DNA from: Sphingomonas sp. PP-CE-1G-424
Lineage (GTDB): Bacteria; Pseudomonadota; Alphaproteobacteria; Sphingomonadales; Sphingomonadaceae
Assembly: GCF_004341085.1 (NCBI RefSeq)
Contig: NZ_SLXW01000002.1
Coordinates: forward strand, 496,001-560,000
DNA: 64,000 nt
Direction of reading: 5' to 3'
In this document: positions 10,069 through 16,906 of the stretch, piece by piece
Position numbering within the stretch: the first letter of the stretch is position 1
How the letters are laid out: the number at the start of each line of letters is the position of its first letter
The notes under the pieces: generated by a model
What the model was told of the DNA's origin: nothing
Database searches by the model: none
What the model saw: the letters and a program-made list of their open reading frames with translations, nothing else
Position numbers and translations under genes: made by a program

Positions 10069-10431
10069 ATGGGCGTGACGGGGGTCGGTGGTTTCTTCTT
10101 CCGGGCAAAGGACCCGGAGGCGATACGCGCCTGGTATGTCGAGCATCTCGGCGTCGGGTCGGTGCCGTATGGATCGTGGGAGACTCAGGCAGGCCCCAGC
10201 GTCTTCGCGCCGTTCGCCGTCGCCGCCGACTATTTCGCCGCGGATCGCCCCTGGATGCTCAATCTGCGCGTCGACGACCTCGACGGTATGATCGCGAGCC
10301 TTCGTGCGGCAGGAATCGCCGTAATCACCGATCCCGAATGGGATATGCCCGGTTTCGGTCGCTTCGCGCGCATCCATGATCCGGAAGGCAACCCGGTTGA
10401 GCTTTGGCAACCCGAGGACCCAGAAGGTTGA
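10069..10431 (+). CDS. VOC (glyoxalase/bleomycin-resistance) superfamily protein
   Basis: This is a 120-residue single-module vicinal-oxygen-chelate protein. It has the repeated beta-alpha-beta-beta-beta pattern: GVTGVGGFFFRAKDPEAIRA at the start and LRVDDLDGMIASLRAAGI in the second half, ending with the typical IHDPEGNPVELWQPED. The terminal Glu of VELW is the usual metal ligand. Substrate and reaction cannot be assigned; the family includes lyases, isomerases and antibiotic-binding proteins. A good GGGGGCAGGC ribosome site precedes the ATG. It stands alone between proS and a family B repeat. Confidence 0.88.
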   Translation: MGVTGVGGFFFRAKDPEAIRAWYVEHLGVGSVPYGSWETQAGPSVFAPFAVAADYFAADRPWMLNLRVDDLDGMIASLRAAGIAVITDPEWDMPGFGRFARIHDPEGNPVELWQPEDPEG

Positions 10432-10514
10432 GGAAGTGCCCGTGTTTGATATGACGATCAGCGGTAGATCGGGATAGGGCGCCTTTGGTCTCGACCATGC
10501 CGACGTGGAGACTT

Positions 10515-10623
10515 CTCCCCTCCCTGGAAGGGAGGGGCCGGGGGTGGGTTGGCCTGCTTGAGCCATGGGGTTCGGGTGTGCGGAAGCCGACCCACCCCCA
10601 CCCCTCCCTTCCAGGGAGGGGAG
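10515..10623. repeat. Palindromic intergenic repeat, family B, copy 1
   Basis: Arms CTCCCCTCCCTGGAAGGGAG and CCCTCCCTTCCAGGGAGGGG flank GGGGGTGGGTTGGC and its partner GCCGACCCACCCCC, with about 35 variable bases in the centre. It lies between the convergent VOC and radical SAM genes. Other copies are at 21899-22004, 27963-28069 and 32447-32556. The 10432-10688 interval holds nothing else recognisable. Confidence 0.88.
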
Positions 10624-10688
10624 TAAGTTAGTCGCCCTTTATCTGATGGGGGGCGACAGAGTGGTCAGCCAAGCTACCTCCCTCATTG

Positions 10689-11759
10689 TCAGAACAACTC
10701 CCCCTGCGGCCCCCTCGGCGCCCGGAACAGATCGTTCCGCAAAGCCACCCGCTCGCGGTTCAGCCCATGCTTCGCACACGCAATCCGGAACCGGGTCCCG
10801 AGCAGATCCGCCCAAGGCCCTTGCCCCTGCATTCGCGTGAAGAAGTTCGGATCATTGTCCTTGCCGCCACGCAGCGACGCGATCGTCGCCATTACTTTCC
10901 CCGCGCGATCCGGAAAATGCTCGTCGAGCCAAGCCCGGAACAGCGGTGCCACCTCATGCGGCAATCGCACCGGAATGAAGAACGCGCGCGTCGCGCCTGC
11001 CTCCGCCGCGCGCGCGATCAAATGCTCGATCTCATGATCGGTGATCGCCGGGATGACGGGCGCGATCGACACGTACACCGGCACCCCCGCATCCGCGAGC
11101 TTGCGCACCGCCGCCAGCCGTCGCTCGGGATGTGGCGCGCGCGGCTCGACCGTCGACGCGACCTTCGGATCGAGCGAGGTGATCGACATCGCCACCGCCG
11201 CTAGGCCCTTGGCTGCCATCGGCGCGAGCAAATCGATATCGCGCACCACCCGGTCCGACTTCGTGGTGATCGTCAATGGATGATCGGTCTCCGCCAGAAC
11301 CTCGATGATGCCGCGCGTGATCCGCCAGTCGCTCTCGATCGGCTGGTAAGGATCGGTGTTCGTCCCCAGCGCCATCGGTGCGACGACATAGCCAGGCTTC
11401 GACAGTTCAGCGCGCAACAGCGTCGCGGCGGACGGTTTCGCGAACAGCTTGCTCTCGAAATCGAGCCCCGGCGACAGATCATGAAACGCATGGCTCGGCC
11501 GCGCGAAACAATAGATGCAGCCGTGTTCGCACCCCCGATACGGATTGATCGAGCGGTCGAACGGCACGTCGGGCGACGCGTTGCGGCTGATGATCGTGCG
11601 CGGGGTCTCGACGGTCACCGTCGTCCGAAGCTTTGGGGCGATCCCGTCGATCCCCTCGCGCATGTCGAGCCAGTCGCCGTCCGCCTCGGTCTGCGGCAGA
11701 TTGAACCGCCGGCTTTCGTCATTGCGGGTAGCACCACGAACCGGGCGGGCCTGTTTCAT
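10689..11759 (-). CDS. Radical SAM protein, PA0069 family
   Basis: This 356-residue protein has a radical SAM Fe-S cluster motif CEHGCIYC with Cys77, Cys81 and Cys84 (CxxxCxxC), after the family signature SINPYRGCEHGC. It continues with the TIM-barrel strands (TITTKSDRVVRDIDLL, VYVSIAPVIPAITDHEIEHL). It belongs to the PA0069-type group, related to spore photoproduct lyase. The reaction is not known; DNA-repair or modification roles have been suggested for relatives but are not shown. The start ATG 11759 gives MKQARPVRGATRN, the usual N-terminus of the group. It faces a family B repeat downstream. Confidence 0.92.
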   Translation of the reverse strand: MKQARPVRGATRNDESRRFNLPQTEADGDWLDMREGIDGIAPKLRTTVTVETPRTIISRNASPDVPFDRSINPYRGCEHGCIYCFARPSHAFHDLSPGLDFESKLFAKPSAATLLRAELSKPGYVVAPMALGTNTDPYQPIESDWRITRGIIEVLAETDHPLTITTKSDRVVRDIDLLAPMAAKGLAAVAMSITSLDPKVASTVEPRAPHPERRLAAVRKLADAGVPVYVSIAPVIPAITDHEIEHLIARAAEAGATRAFFIPVRLPHEVAPLFRAWLDEHFPDRAGKVMATIASLRGGKDNDPNFFTRMQGQGPWADLLGTRFRIACAKHGLNRERVALRNDLFRAPRGPQGELF

Positions 11760-11802
11760 CGGGTGAAACTAGACATCGCCACGGAACATAGCAAGAACGA
11801 TA

Positions 11803-12498
11803 TTAGAAGCGGAAGCCGATCCCGGCGACGACCTGGTGACGGCTGAAATCGAGGCTCGCCTTGTCCGACCCGTCGACGACTTCATAGCCGTTGTAATCGG
11901 TGTAGACGTATTCGAGCTTGCCGTAGAAATTGCGCCCGAACCCGGCCTGTACGCCTGCACCGACGTGGAAGCCGCTCAGGTTGTCCGAAAGGCGGAAATT
12001 GTCCTCAGGGAAGGTCGGATCGGTGTAGTTGAGGCGGATCTGGCCGTTCGAATAGCCGCCCTTGATATAGGCTACCGTCGTCGGGTTGATCAGAAAGCCA
12101 CCGCGCACGCCGGCGGTCAGGTTGCGGCCGGGCTTCAGGCAGGTGTCGACACCGTCGCCACCGTCGAAGCACTGCTTGGCGCTCGATCCCTCGATACCGC
12201 CATAGACGCCGAGCATGGTGCCGCCGTTGACGACCATATCGTAGCCGACCTCGCCGCCATAGGTGACGCCGCTCTTGCCTTCGCTCAGGCGGCCCGAGTT
12301 TTCACCGGCTTCGACGTTCAGTTCGGTGATGACGCGGTCGTAGCCGATCCGCGGCTCGACGCGCAGGCCGCTGACGCCATCTGACTGGCCATACGCGGTC
12401 GCAGCGTCGCTGGCGCCATTCGGACCCACGTCGGACTGTGCGAAAGCTGGCGCGGCCGGTGCGGCGGCGAGTGCCGCGATAAGCAGGTACTTGTACAT
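11803..12498 (-). CDS. Outer-membrane beta-barrel protein (opacity/Omp25-like porin family)
   Basis: This 231-residue exported protein begins MYKYLLIAALAAAPAAPAFA, a signal peptide with an AXA cleavage site. Alternating beta-strand sequence follows (YGGEVGYDMVVNGGTMLGVYGG, FHVGAGVQAGFGRNFYGKLEYVY in parts). It ends HQVVAGIGFRF, whose final Phe is the outer-membrane assembly signal. Two Cys in a loop (residues ~110-120) may form a disulfide. The function is probably structural or surface-related; the ligand is unknown. ATG 12498 was chosen because the signal peptide starts there, although the frame is open 25 codons further upstream. Confidence 0.88.
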   Translation of the reverse strand: MYKYLLIAALAAAPAAPAFAQSDVGPNGASDAATAYGQSDGVSGLRVEPRIGYDRVITELNVEAGENSGRLSEGKSGVTYGGEVGYDMVVNGGTMLGVYGGIEGSSAKQCFDGGDGVDTCLKPGRNLTAGVRGGFLINPTTVAYIKGGYSNGQIRLNYTDPTFPEDNFRLSDNLSGFHVGAGVQAGFGRNFYGKLEYVYTDYNGYEVVDGSDKASLDFSRHQVVAGIGFRF

Positions 12499-12667
12499 TC
12501 GATAGGTCCCCTGTGAACCAGCCCCCTGGCTGATCCCACGGTCGTCTCTCTCCCCGCCACGTGGTTTCGACAAGGTTAACCCAGCACGGTTGCGTCCATT
12601 TCCGATCCATCGGTCGGGCTTCGAATGAGCGCTCGCGAAGGGGCGACAGAACGCCTAGGGCGGTAGC

Positions 12668-12865
12668 ATGACGGAACAGATCACCACCGTGGAGCGCGCA
12701 TTCGAACTGGCACGATCCGGCACTTGCAGCTCGGTCAACGACCTGCGGCAGCGCTTGCGTCGCGAGGGCTATGATGCGGTGCATCTTCACCTGCACGGCG
12801 CATCGATCAACAAACAATTGGTCGACCTGATGCACGCCGCAAAAGGATCGTCGGGCGCAGAGTGA
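12668..12865 (+). CDS. Small conserved-type hypothetical protein (65 residues)
   Basis: This is a short soluble protein with no signal or membrane segment. It reads like a compact helical fold: TTVERAFELARSGTCSSVND, then LRQRLRREGYDAVHLHLHGA, then a helix ending in LVDLMHAAKG. Composition and codon use match neighbouring genes, and a weak GGCGG lies upstream of the ATG. I do not recognise a domain. The helix-turn-helix-like spacing could suit a small nucleic-acid-binding protein, but that is speculation. It is divergent from the outer-membrane protein and convergent with the tRNA-Leu gene. Confidence 0.6.
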   Translation: MTEQITTVERAFELARSGTCSSVNDLRQRLRREGYDAVHLHLHGASINKQLVDLMHAAKGSSGAE

Positions 12866-12944
12866 TGCGTGCCGCTGGCGAGTAAACTGCGTCGCCGCAG
12901 TGGCGTCGCTGGCGTCGATCGATGGACAGGCCCATTGGGCAGGA

Positions 12945-13248
12945 TGGTGCGGGCGGGGGGACTCGAACCCCCACGGGCCTAGGCCCAACGGATTTTCGTA
13001 CCAGCTACGGTTTTCACCGCCGCCCGAGGGCGTTTGTGGTCTGGACTATCCCTTCACCATGTCCCGGCAGGCCGGGATACAGGTGCTGCCCGTCTAGTCT
13101 CTACACCTTCCCGAGATCGCTCTCGGGCTTGGCTCGGGATTCCCATTTTACAGGCTTCCCCGAATTTGAGCAGTTCTACGCCGCGGGTTTCCCCGTGGGC
13201 ACTCAAGCATGTCTAAGTCCGGTGCGTCTACCATTCCGCCACGCCCGC
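12945..13248 (-). tRNA. tRNA-Leu(UAA) interrupted by a group I intron
   Basis: Read on the minus strand, the 5' exon (13248-13215, 34 bases) starts GCGGGCGTGGCGGAATGGTA and ends ACCGGACTT. The 3' exon (12996-12945) starts AAAATCCGTTGGGCC and ends in an encoded CCA after the acceptor strand CGCCCGCA. Joining them gives a class II tRNA with a 7-base anticodon loop CTTAAAA, that is anticodon UAA. It has a long variable arm (TGGGCCTAGGCCCG) and a T arm GGGGGTTCGAGTCCCCC. The acceptor stem GCGGGCG/CGCCCGC is perfect; the first anticodon-stem pair is a mismatch. The gene lies 43 bases after ihfB on the same strand and may be co-transcribed with it. Confidence 0.93.
12997..13214 (-). ncRNA. Group I intron (IC3-like) in the anticodon loop of tRNA-Leu(UAA)
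   Basis: The intron is 218 bases and sits between U34 and A35. Its conserved core is clear: GAAGGTGTAGAGACTAGACG (13110-13091) contains the 5' strand of P7, and GATAGTCCAG (13050-13041) contains the 3' strand of P7 after ATGGTGAAGG. P3-P4-type segments CTCAAATTCGGGGAAGCCT and CCCGAGCCAAGC lie upstream. The internal guide GAGT pairs with exon ACTT to give the U-G splice-site pair, and the last intron base is G, as the family requires. Many stretches match the Azoarcus tRNA-Ile(CAU) intron almost base for base. It has no open reading frame for a homing endonuclease. Confidence 0.93.
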
Positions 13249-13291
13249 ATCCGAGGCGGTCTTAAGACGCTTCGGTGCCGCCGCCAAGACC

Positions 13292-13570
13292 TCACACGTT
13301 GAGGCGGGCGCGCATTTCCTTGCCGGGTTTGAAATACGGCACGCGCTTGGCGTCGACCGCGACGACCTCGCCGGTACGCGGGTTGCGACCGGTACGCGCA
13401 TCGCGCGCGCGCGTCGAAAATGCGCCGAACCCGCGCAGTTCGACACGGCCATCGCCGGCGAGCCGCTTCGAAATTTCGTCGAAGAACGTACTGACGATCA
13501 GCTCGACTTCGTTCGGTTGCAAGTCCGGATGCGCTTCGGCGATCTTCAAGACTAGTTCAGATCGAATCAT
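13292..13570 (-). CDS. ihfB: Integration host factor subunit beta
   Basis: This 92-residue nucleoid protein is one half of the IHF heterodimer that bends DNA sharply at specific sites. It has the complete HU/IHF fold: N-terminal helices ([17 protein letters not shown]), [20 protein letters not shown] in the core, and the intercalating arm with [20 protein letters not shown] followed by KPGKEM. The pairing with rpsA upstream (13731-15449, same strand) is the usual rpsA-ihfB order. A strong terminator lies between the two here, so ihfB probably has its own promoter. Confidence 0.96.
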   Translation of the reverse strand: MIRSELVLKIAEAHPDLQPNEVELIVSTFFDEISKRLAGDGRVELRGFGAFSTRARDARTGRNPRTGEVVAVDAKRVPYFKPGKEMRARLNV

Positions 13571-13673
13571 TCGATTTCCCGCTCATGTGGCAGTTCCGCT
13601 CGTTGATGTAAGTCAACATACAAAGCGTTAGCACTAATCCGGACGCAGTCAAAAACCAAAATGGGGTAGATAA

Positions 13674-13706
13674 GAAAAAGCCCGGCATGTTCGCGACATG
13701 CCGGGC
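13674..13706 (-). terminator. Rho-independent terminator of rpsA
   Basis: On the minus strand GGCCCGGCATGTCGCGAACA continues into TGCCGGGC and then TTTTTCTT. This is a long perfect GC stem (GCCCGGCATGT / ACATGCCGGGC) with a small loop and a U tract, beginning about 25 bases after the rpsA stop codon. Confidence 0.9.
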
Positions 13707-13730
13707 CAAATCTTGGTTAAGCCGTTGAGC

Positions 13731-15449
13731 TTACTTCTTCTCGGCTTCCGTACGGGCCTTGAGAGCCTCGCCCAGGATGTTGCCCAGAGTCGCGCCGGAG
13801 TCCGACGAACCGTACTGAGCGACAGCCTGCTTCTCTTCCGAGATCTGCATAGCCTTGATCGAGAAGGTCGGCTTCTTCGAACGATCGAAGCCGGTGACCA
13901 TCGCGTCGAACTTCTGGCCGACCTGGAAACGCTCCGGACGCTGCTCGTCGCGATCGCGACCCAGATCCGTGCGCTTGATGAAGCCGGTCGCGCCATCGTC
14001 GCCCTGCTGCACTTCGAGGCCCGCGTCGCGGACTTCGAGAACGGTCACGGTAACGATCGCGTTCTTGTTCAGCTTGTCGCCTGCTGCTGCGATGCCGCCA
14101 GCCGATGGCCCGCCGCGCTCGAGCTGCTTCATGCCGAGCGAAATACGCTCCTTCTCGGCGTCGATGTCGAGCACGACGGCCTCGACCGTCTCACCCTTGC
14201 GATGCAGGTTGAGCGCGTCCTCGCCCGAAACACCCCAGGCGATGTCCGACATGTGGACCATGCCGTCGACGTCATTGTCGAGGCCGATGAACAGACCGAA
14301 CTCGGTTGCGTTCTTGACTTCGCCTTCGACGGTCGAACCGATCGGATGAGCGGCAGCGAATGCCTCCCAAGGATTGGCCTGAGCCTGCTTGAGGCCGAGC
14401 GAGATGCGACGCTTCTCGGAATCGACTTCGAGGACCATGACGTCGACTTCCTGCGAGGTCGACACGATCTTGCCCGGATGGACGTTCTTCTTGGTCCAGG
14501 ACATTTCCGACACGTGGACGAGGCCTTCGATGCCCGCTTCCAGCTCGACGAACGCACCATATTCGGTGATGTTCGTGACGCGGCCGGTGAGCTTCGCGCC
14601 GACCGGGTACTTGACCATCGCGCCATCCCAGGGATCGCTCTCCAGCTGCTTCATGCCGAGGCTGATGCGCTGGGTGTCCTTGTTGATGCGGATGATCTGC
14701 ACCTTGACGGTGTCGCCGATGTTCAGGACTTCGCTCGGGTGACCGACGCGCTTGTAGCTGAGATCGGTGACGTGCAGCAGGCCATCGATGCCGCCGAGGT
14801 CAACGAACGCACCGTAATCGGTGATGTTCTTGACGACGCCGTCGATGATCTGGCCCTCGGCCAGGCTGAGGATCAGGCCCGAACGCTGCTCTGCGCGCGT
14901 CTCTTCGAGAACGGCGCGACGCGACACGACGATGTTGCCGCGCTTGCGGTCCATCTTCAGGATCTGGAACGGCTGGGGGATATCCATCAGCGGGGTGACA
15001 TCGCGCACGGGGCGGATATCGACCTGCGAACCGGGCAGGAAGGCAACGGCGCCGTTCAGGTCGACGGTGAAGCCACCCTTCACGCGGCCGAAGATGACGC
15101 CTTCGACGCGGGTTGTCTTGGAGAATTCGGTTTCCAGCTTGTCCCATGCGGCTTCGCGACGGGCGCGATCGCGGCTGAGCATCGCTTCGCCGTGGACGTT
15201 CTCGACGCGGTCGACATAGACTTCGACTTCGTCGCCGACCTTGAGGTCAGCCTTCTGGCCCGGCGCTGCGAATTCGCGAAGCGGCACGCGGCCTTCCGAC
15301 TTCAGACCGACGTCGATGACGGCCATGTCGTTCTCGATGCCGGTCACGGTGCCATGCACCACGCGGCCCTCGAAGCTGTCGGCGTCGCCGAGCGTTTCGT
15401 TCAGCATCGCCGCGAAATCGTCGCGGGTCGGCATTACCTGGGTTGCCAT
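13731..15449 (-). CDS. rpsA: 30S ribosomal protein S1
   Basis: This 572-residue protein binds mRNA leaders on the 30S subunit and promotes initiation. It is made of S1 (OB-fold) repeats: the first begins about residue 28 with FEGRVVHGTVTGIENDMAVI, and later repeats are marked by GVVKNITDYGAFVDLGGIDG, GRVTNITEYGAFVELEAGIE, GEVKNATEFGLFIGLDNDVD and a terminal one around FKDA-type FDAMVTGFDRSKKPTFSIKA. The start ATG 15449 gives MATQVMPTRDDFAAML, the usual alphaproteobacterial N-terminus; the frame is open 35 codons further upstream without homology. The 276 bases between it and the SemiSWEET gene should hold its promoter. Confidence 0.97.
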   Translation of the reverse strand: MATQVMPTRDDFAAMLNETLGDADSFEGRVVHGTVTGIENDMAVIDVGLKSEGRVPLREFAAPGQKADLKVGDEVEVYVDRVENVHGEAMLSRDRARREAAWDKLETEFSKTTRVEGVIFGRVKGGFTVDLNGAVAFLPGSQVDIRPVRDVTPLMDIPQPFQILKMDRKRGNIVVSRRAVLEETRAEQRSGLILSLAEGQIIDGVVKNITDYGAFVDLGGIDGLLHVTDLSYKRVGHPSEVLNIGDTVKVQIIRINKDTQRISLGMKQLESDPWDGAMVKYPVGAKLTGRVTNITEYGAFVELEAGIEGLVHVSEMSWTKKNVHPGKIVSTSQEVDVMVLEVDSEKRRISLGLKQAQANPWEAFAAAHPIGSTVEGEVKNATEFGLFIGLDNDVDGMVHMSDIAWGVSGEDALNLHRKGETVEAVVLDIDAEKERISLGMKQLERGGPSAGGIAAAGDKLNKNAIVTVTVLEVRDAGLEVQQGDDGATGFIKRTDLGRDRDEQRPERFQVGQKFDAMVTGFDRSKKPTFSIKAMQISEEKQAVAQYGSSDSGATLGNILGEALKARTEAEKK

Positions 15450-15725
15450 AGAATTCAGTAATCCTAGTCTGTTTCCGGCCAAGCGGTTGGGTCCGCTGGT
15501 CTTGGCCTTCGTTGCCGCGACGACCGAACGTCGAACGCAGCATCCGGACTGCACGAGGCGCAGAGGACGTAGACGCTGAATGCGAAAACGGCGCGTGAGA
15601 CTCGAGGGTCTCCGCGCCTTCCTCCACGAGCATCGCTCGCCGGACGGTTCCGTATAGCCGAAACCGGGTCTCGGAGCAAGTTCGGCTCGGCTTCGTTAAG
15701 GGCGCTTCACAACAGGAGCGAAGAT

Positions 15726-15983
15726 TTGAACGAACGCGGCATTCTCGTGCTGGGCTGGGTCGCCACCGTGACGGCGATCGTGATGTACCTGTCGTACATC
15801 GACCAGATCATGCTGAACCTTTCAGGGCAGAAGGGATCGGTGGTCCAGCCGTTCGCGACGATGGTGAACTGCGCGCTGTGGGTCGGGTATGGGTTTTTGA
15901 AGGACAAGCGGGACTGGCCGATCGTCGTGGCTAATGCGCCGGGGGTGGTGTTCGGGGCGGTGGCGCTGGTTACTGCGATTTAG
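15726..15983 (+). CDS. SemiSWEET-family sugar transporter (MtN3-like)
   Basis: This is an 85-residue triple-helix membrane protein that forms a transporter as a dimer. The helices are at about residues 6-24, 38-57 (PFATMVNCALWVGYGFLK) and 64-84 (PIVVANAPGVVFGAVALVTA). The WVGYGFLKDKRDWPIVVANA stretch is the MtN3/SWEET signature, and the Asn/Trp positions of the substrate pocket are present. A TTG start at 15726 with AGGAG upstream fits best. It is convergent with cmk and divergent from rpsA, separating these usually adjacent genes. Confidence 0.85.
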   Translation: MNERGILVLGWVATVTAIVMYLSYIDQIMLNLSGQKGSVVQPFATMVNCALWVGYGFLKDKRDWPIVVANAPGVVFGAVALVTAI

Positions 15984-16048
15984 GGGAGCGTGGGTCGCGT
16001 CGCTGTGAGCGGGGCTTGGGAGTATGACGGGCGGCGCCCCCGCTTCCT

Positions 16049-16103
16049 TGTTCTCCCGCGAAGGCGGGAGCCCAGTCTGGGTCCCCGCCTTCGCGGGAAA
16101 ACA
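16049..16103. repeat. Palindromic intergenic repeat, family E, copy 2
   Basis: TTGTTCTCCCGCGAAGGCGG continues as GAGCCCAGTCTGGG, mirrored by CCCCGCCTTCGCGGGAAAAC. It is a short form of the family, with almost no central spacer. It lies directly beside a family A copy, between the convergent SemiSWEET and cmk genes. Confidence 0.83.
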
Positions 16104-16136
16104 ATATTGGGTTGCGGTAGCTCCCCCCAACAGAGC

Positions 16137-16244
16137 AACCACCCCGGCGGAGGCCGGGGCCCAATTGGGGGACGGTACTAACTGAGGACCGCGCTTCGTT
16201 ACCGCGGACGTTCCAATTGGGCCCCGGCCTTCGCCGGGGTGGTT
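16137..16244. repeat. Palindromic intergenic repeat, family A, copy 2
   Basis: Arms AACCACCCCGGCGGAGGCCG and GGCCTTCGCCGGGGTGGTT flank GGGGCCCAATTGGGG and its partner CCAATTGGGCCCC. Compared with copy 1, both arms carry the matching change CAGTTG to CAATTG, so pairing is preserved. This suggests selection on the structure or arm-to-arm conversion. It ends 22 bases from the cmk stop codon. Confidence 0.88.
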
Positions 16245-16266
16245 GCCGCTGCTGAGAGGGGATGGC

Positions 16267-16905
16267 TTAAACCGAAGCCGCCTTCTTCGCACGCTGCGCC
16301 TCAACCAACGCAACCGCCCTCTGCACCGAAGCCTCGATCGACAGAAAACTCGTATCCAGCAAAGCAGCATCCGCCGCCATCACCAACGGCGCCGTAGACC
16401 GCCCACTATCCCGAGCATCCCGAGCCCGAATGTCCGCCAGAACCCGATCCTTGCTCGCAGTCCCCCCCCGAGCCTGCAACTCCGCATGCCGCCGCTGCGC
16501 CCGGATATTCGGCGTGGCCTTCACGAACAGCTTCGCATCCGCATCCGGCGCGATCACCGTGCCGATATCGCGCCCATCCAAAATCGCGCCACCCTCCTGC
16601 GCCGCAAACCGCTTCTGCCGATGCAACAATGCCGCGCGGACCAGCGGATGCGCCGACACCACCGACGCCAGCGCGCCGATATCGTCGTCGCGCAGCGCCG
16701 GGTCGCTCAACAGCGCATCGTTGAAATCGCACGCCGCGACCGCGTCGGCCTCGGTCTCCGGATCGAGCCCCATCCGCGCCACGCTCAACGCGACCGCGCG
16801 GTACAGCAGCCCGGTATCGAGATACGGCAACTTGTAATGCTTGGCCAAGGCACGCGCGATGGTGCCCTTGCCCGATGCCGCCGGACCGTCGACTGCGATG
16901 ATCAT
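16267..16905 (-). CDS. cmk: Cytidylate kinase
   Basis: This 212-residue enzyme phosphorylates CMP and dCMP using ATP. The P-loop GPAASGKGT is at residues 7-15, followed by YLDTGLLYRAVAL, the NMP-binding DGRDIGTVIAPDADAKLFVKA and the lid-like RAQRRHAEL. The start ATG 16905 lies one base after the aroA stop codon, so the two genes are almost certainly one operon (aroA-cmk, a common arrangement). Confidence 0.97.
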   Translation of the reverse strand: MIIAVDGPAASGKGTIARALAKHYKLPYLDTGLLYRAVALSVARMGLDPETEADAVAACDFNDALLSDPALRDDDIGALASVVSAHPLVRAALLHRQKRFAAQEGGAILDGRDIGTVIAPDADAKLFVKATPNIRAQRRHAELQARGGTASKDRVLADIRARDARDSGRSTAPLVMAADAALLDTSFLSIEASVQRAVALVEAQRAKKAASV

Positions 16906-16906
16906 C

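Noticed and set aside
12866..13291. Region between the small gene and ihfB considered as a coding region with a frameshift
   Set aside because: The sequence is fully explained by tRNA-Leu exons and the group I intron; the short frames across it have no homology-like features.
13731..15461. Plus-strand reading frame opposite rpsA
   Set aside because: Antisense shadow of the S1 repeats; no start site or motif.
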